Source: Sphingomonas sp. ATCC 31555
GTDB lineage: Bacteria; Pseudomonadota; Alphaproteobacteria; Sphingomonadales; Sphingomonadaceae
Direction of reading: 5' to 3'
NCBI RefSeq assembly: GCF_000282895.1
Contig: NZ_ALBQ01000009.1
Coordinates: 47,121-111,120, forward strand
DNA length: 64,000 bases
The notes under the pieces were generated by a model that worked only from the letters and a program-made list of their open reading frames with translations, was not told the origin of the DNA and ran no database searches. Each line of letters opens with the position of its first letter. Within the stretch, counting starts at the first letter, position 1. Of this stretch, positions 63,966-64,000 are shown in pieces. The position numbers and the translations under genes were made by a program.

Positions 63966-64000
63966 ATGGGCGCCTCTTCGCCGGACCGTATCGATTTCAG
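63966..64000 (+). CDS. Possible start of the next gene (partial)
   Basis: An ATG at 63966 preceded by GGGGAGGGG opens a frame reading MGASSPDRIDF to the window edge. By position after metF, methionine synthase (metH) would be expected, but 11 residues are not enough to identify it. Confidence 0.25.
   Translation, partial: MGASSPDRIDF

Overview
The window is about 64 kb of high-GC DNA from an alphaproteobacterium, most probably Sphingomonas or a close relative in Sphingomonadales. The basis is gene content: a TrcR (DUF1013) cell-cycle regulator, a MucR/Ros regulator, a Fur protein without the CxxC zinc site, three large TonB-dependent receptors, a TPR-sulfotransferase beside a receptor, the phoH-ybeY-ybeX cluster, and several small proteins that look typical of sphingomonads. 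Most of it is chromosomal housekeeping. No transposase, integrase, phage gene or CRISPR array was seen.

Layout. 1-7 kb: flotillin, an LpxH-like hydrolase, a GT4 glycosyltransferase, trcR and an exported prolyl oligopeptidase. 7-8 kb: a three-gene minus-strand cluster of unknown role with an MbcA/ParS/Xre-type antitoxin domain in the middle. 8.2-11 kb: guaA and an MFS transporter. 11.2-15.3 kb: a complete SigF/NrsF stress locus. It has an ECF sigma factor, its membrane anti-sigma factor, two DUF2282 bufferin-type peptide genes, a DUF692 maturase, a DUF2063 partner gene broken by an amber codon, and a DoxX protein. Three near-identical promoters (TGTAACC-N16-CGTA) link these units. 15.6-25 kb: tRNA-Arg(CCG), nth, dapB, a sirtuin, nfu, rutE, tsaB, rimI, mucR, fur, an acyltransferase, miaB and phoH. 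25.2-27.3 kb: a vapBC module lies between phoH and ybeY-ybeX, preceded by twin GGGATATCCC palindromes. 27-45.8 kb: pgeF-GNAT-midA-lgt, a lone molybdopterin oxidoreductase large subunit, hemH, phbB, rpmB, tadA, an OmpA lipoprotein, a CNNM protein, purD and xseA (divergent, with overlapping start codons), and an M23 peptidase. 46-54.8 kb: two TonB-dependent receptors with long structured leaders and a TPR-sulfotransferase. 55-60.3 kb: clpB with a heat-shock-like promoter and a third receptor. 60.4-64 kb: a 94-bp palindromic repeat (second copy at 22.5 kb), an aldo/keto reductase, and an ArsR-methyltransferase fusion overlapping metF behind a 22-bp perfect palindrome.

How genes appear to work together. 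The 11-15 kb locus reads as one stress-responsive, metal- or thiol-related peptide system under a self-activating ECF sigma factor. The three receptors with the sulfotransferase suggest specialised outer-membrane nutrient uptake. The ArsR-methyltransferase/metF pair suggests feedback control of the methionine cycle. The strongest leads for unusual biology are the SigF/bufferin locus with its disrupted maturation gene, the MbcA-centred small operon with a possible HEPN-like third protein, the vapBC insertion with its twin operators, and the divergent purD/xseA pair that shares a CATG.
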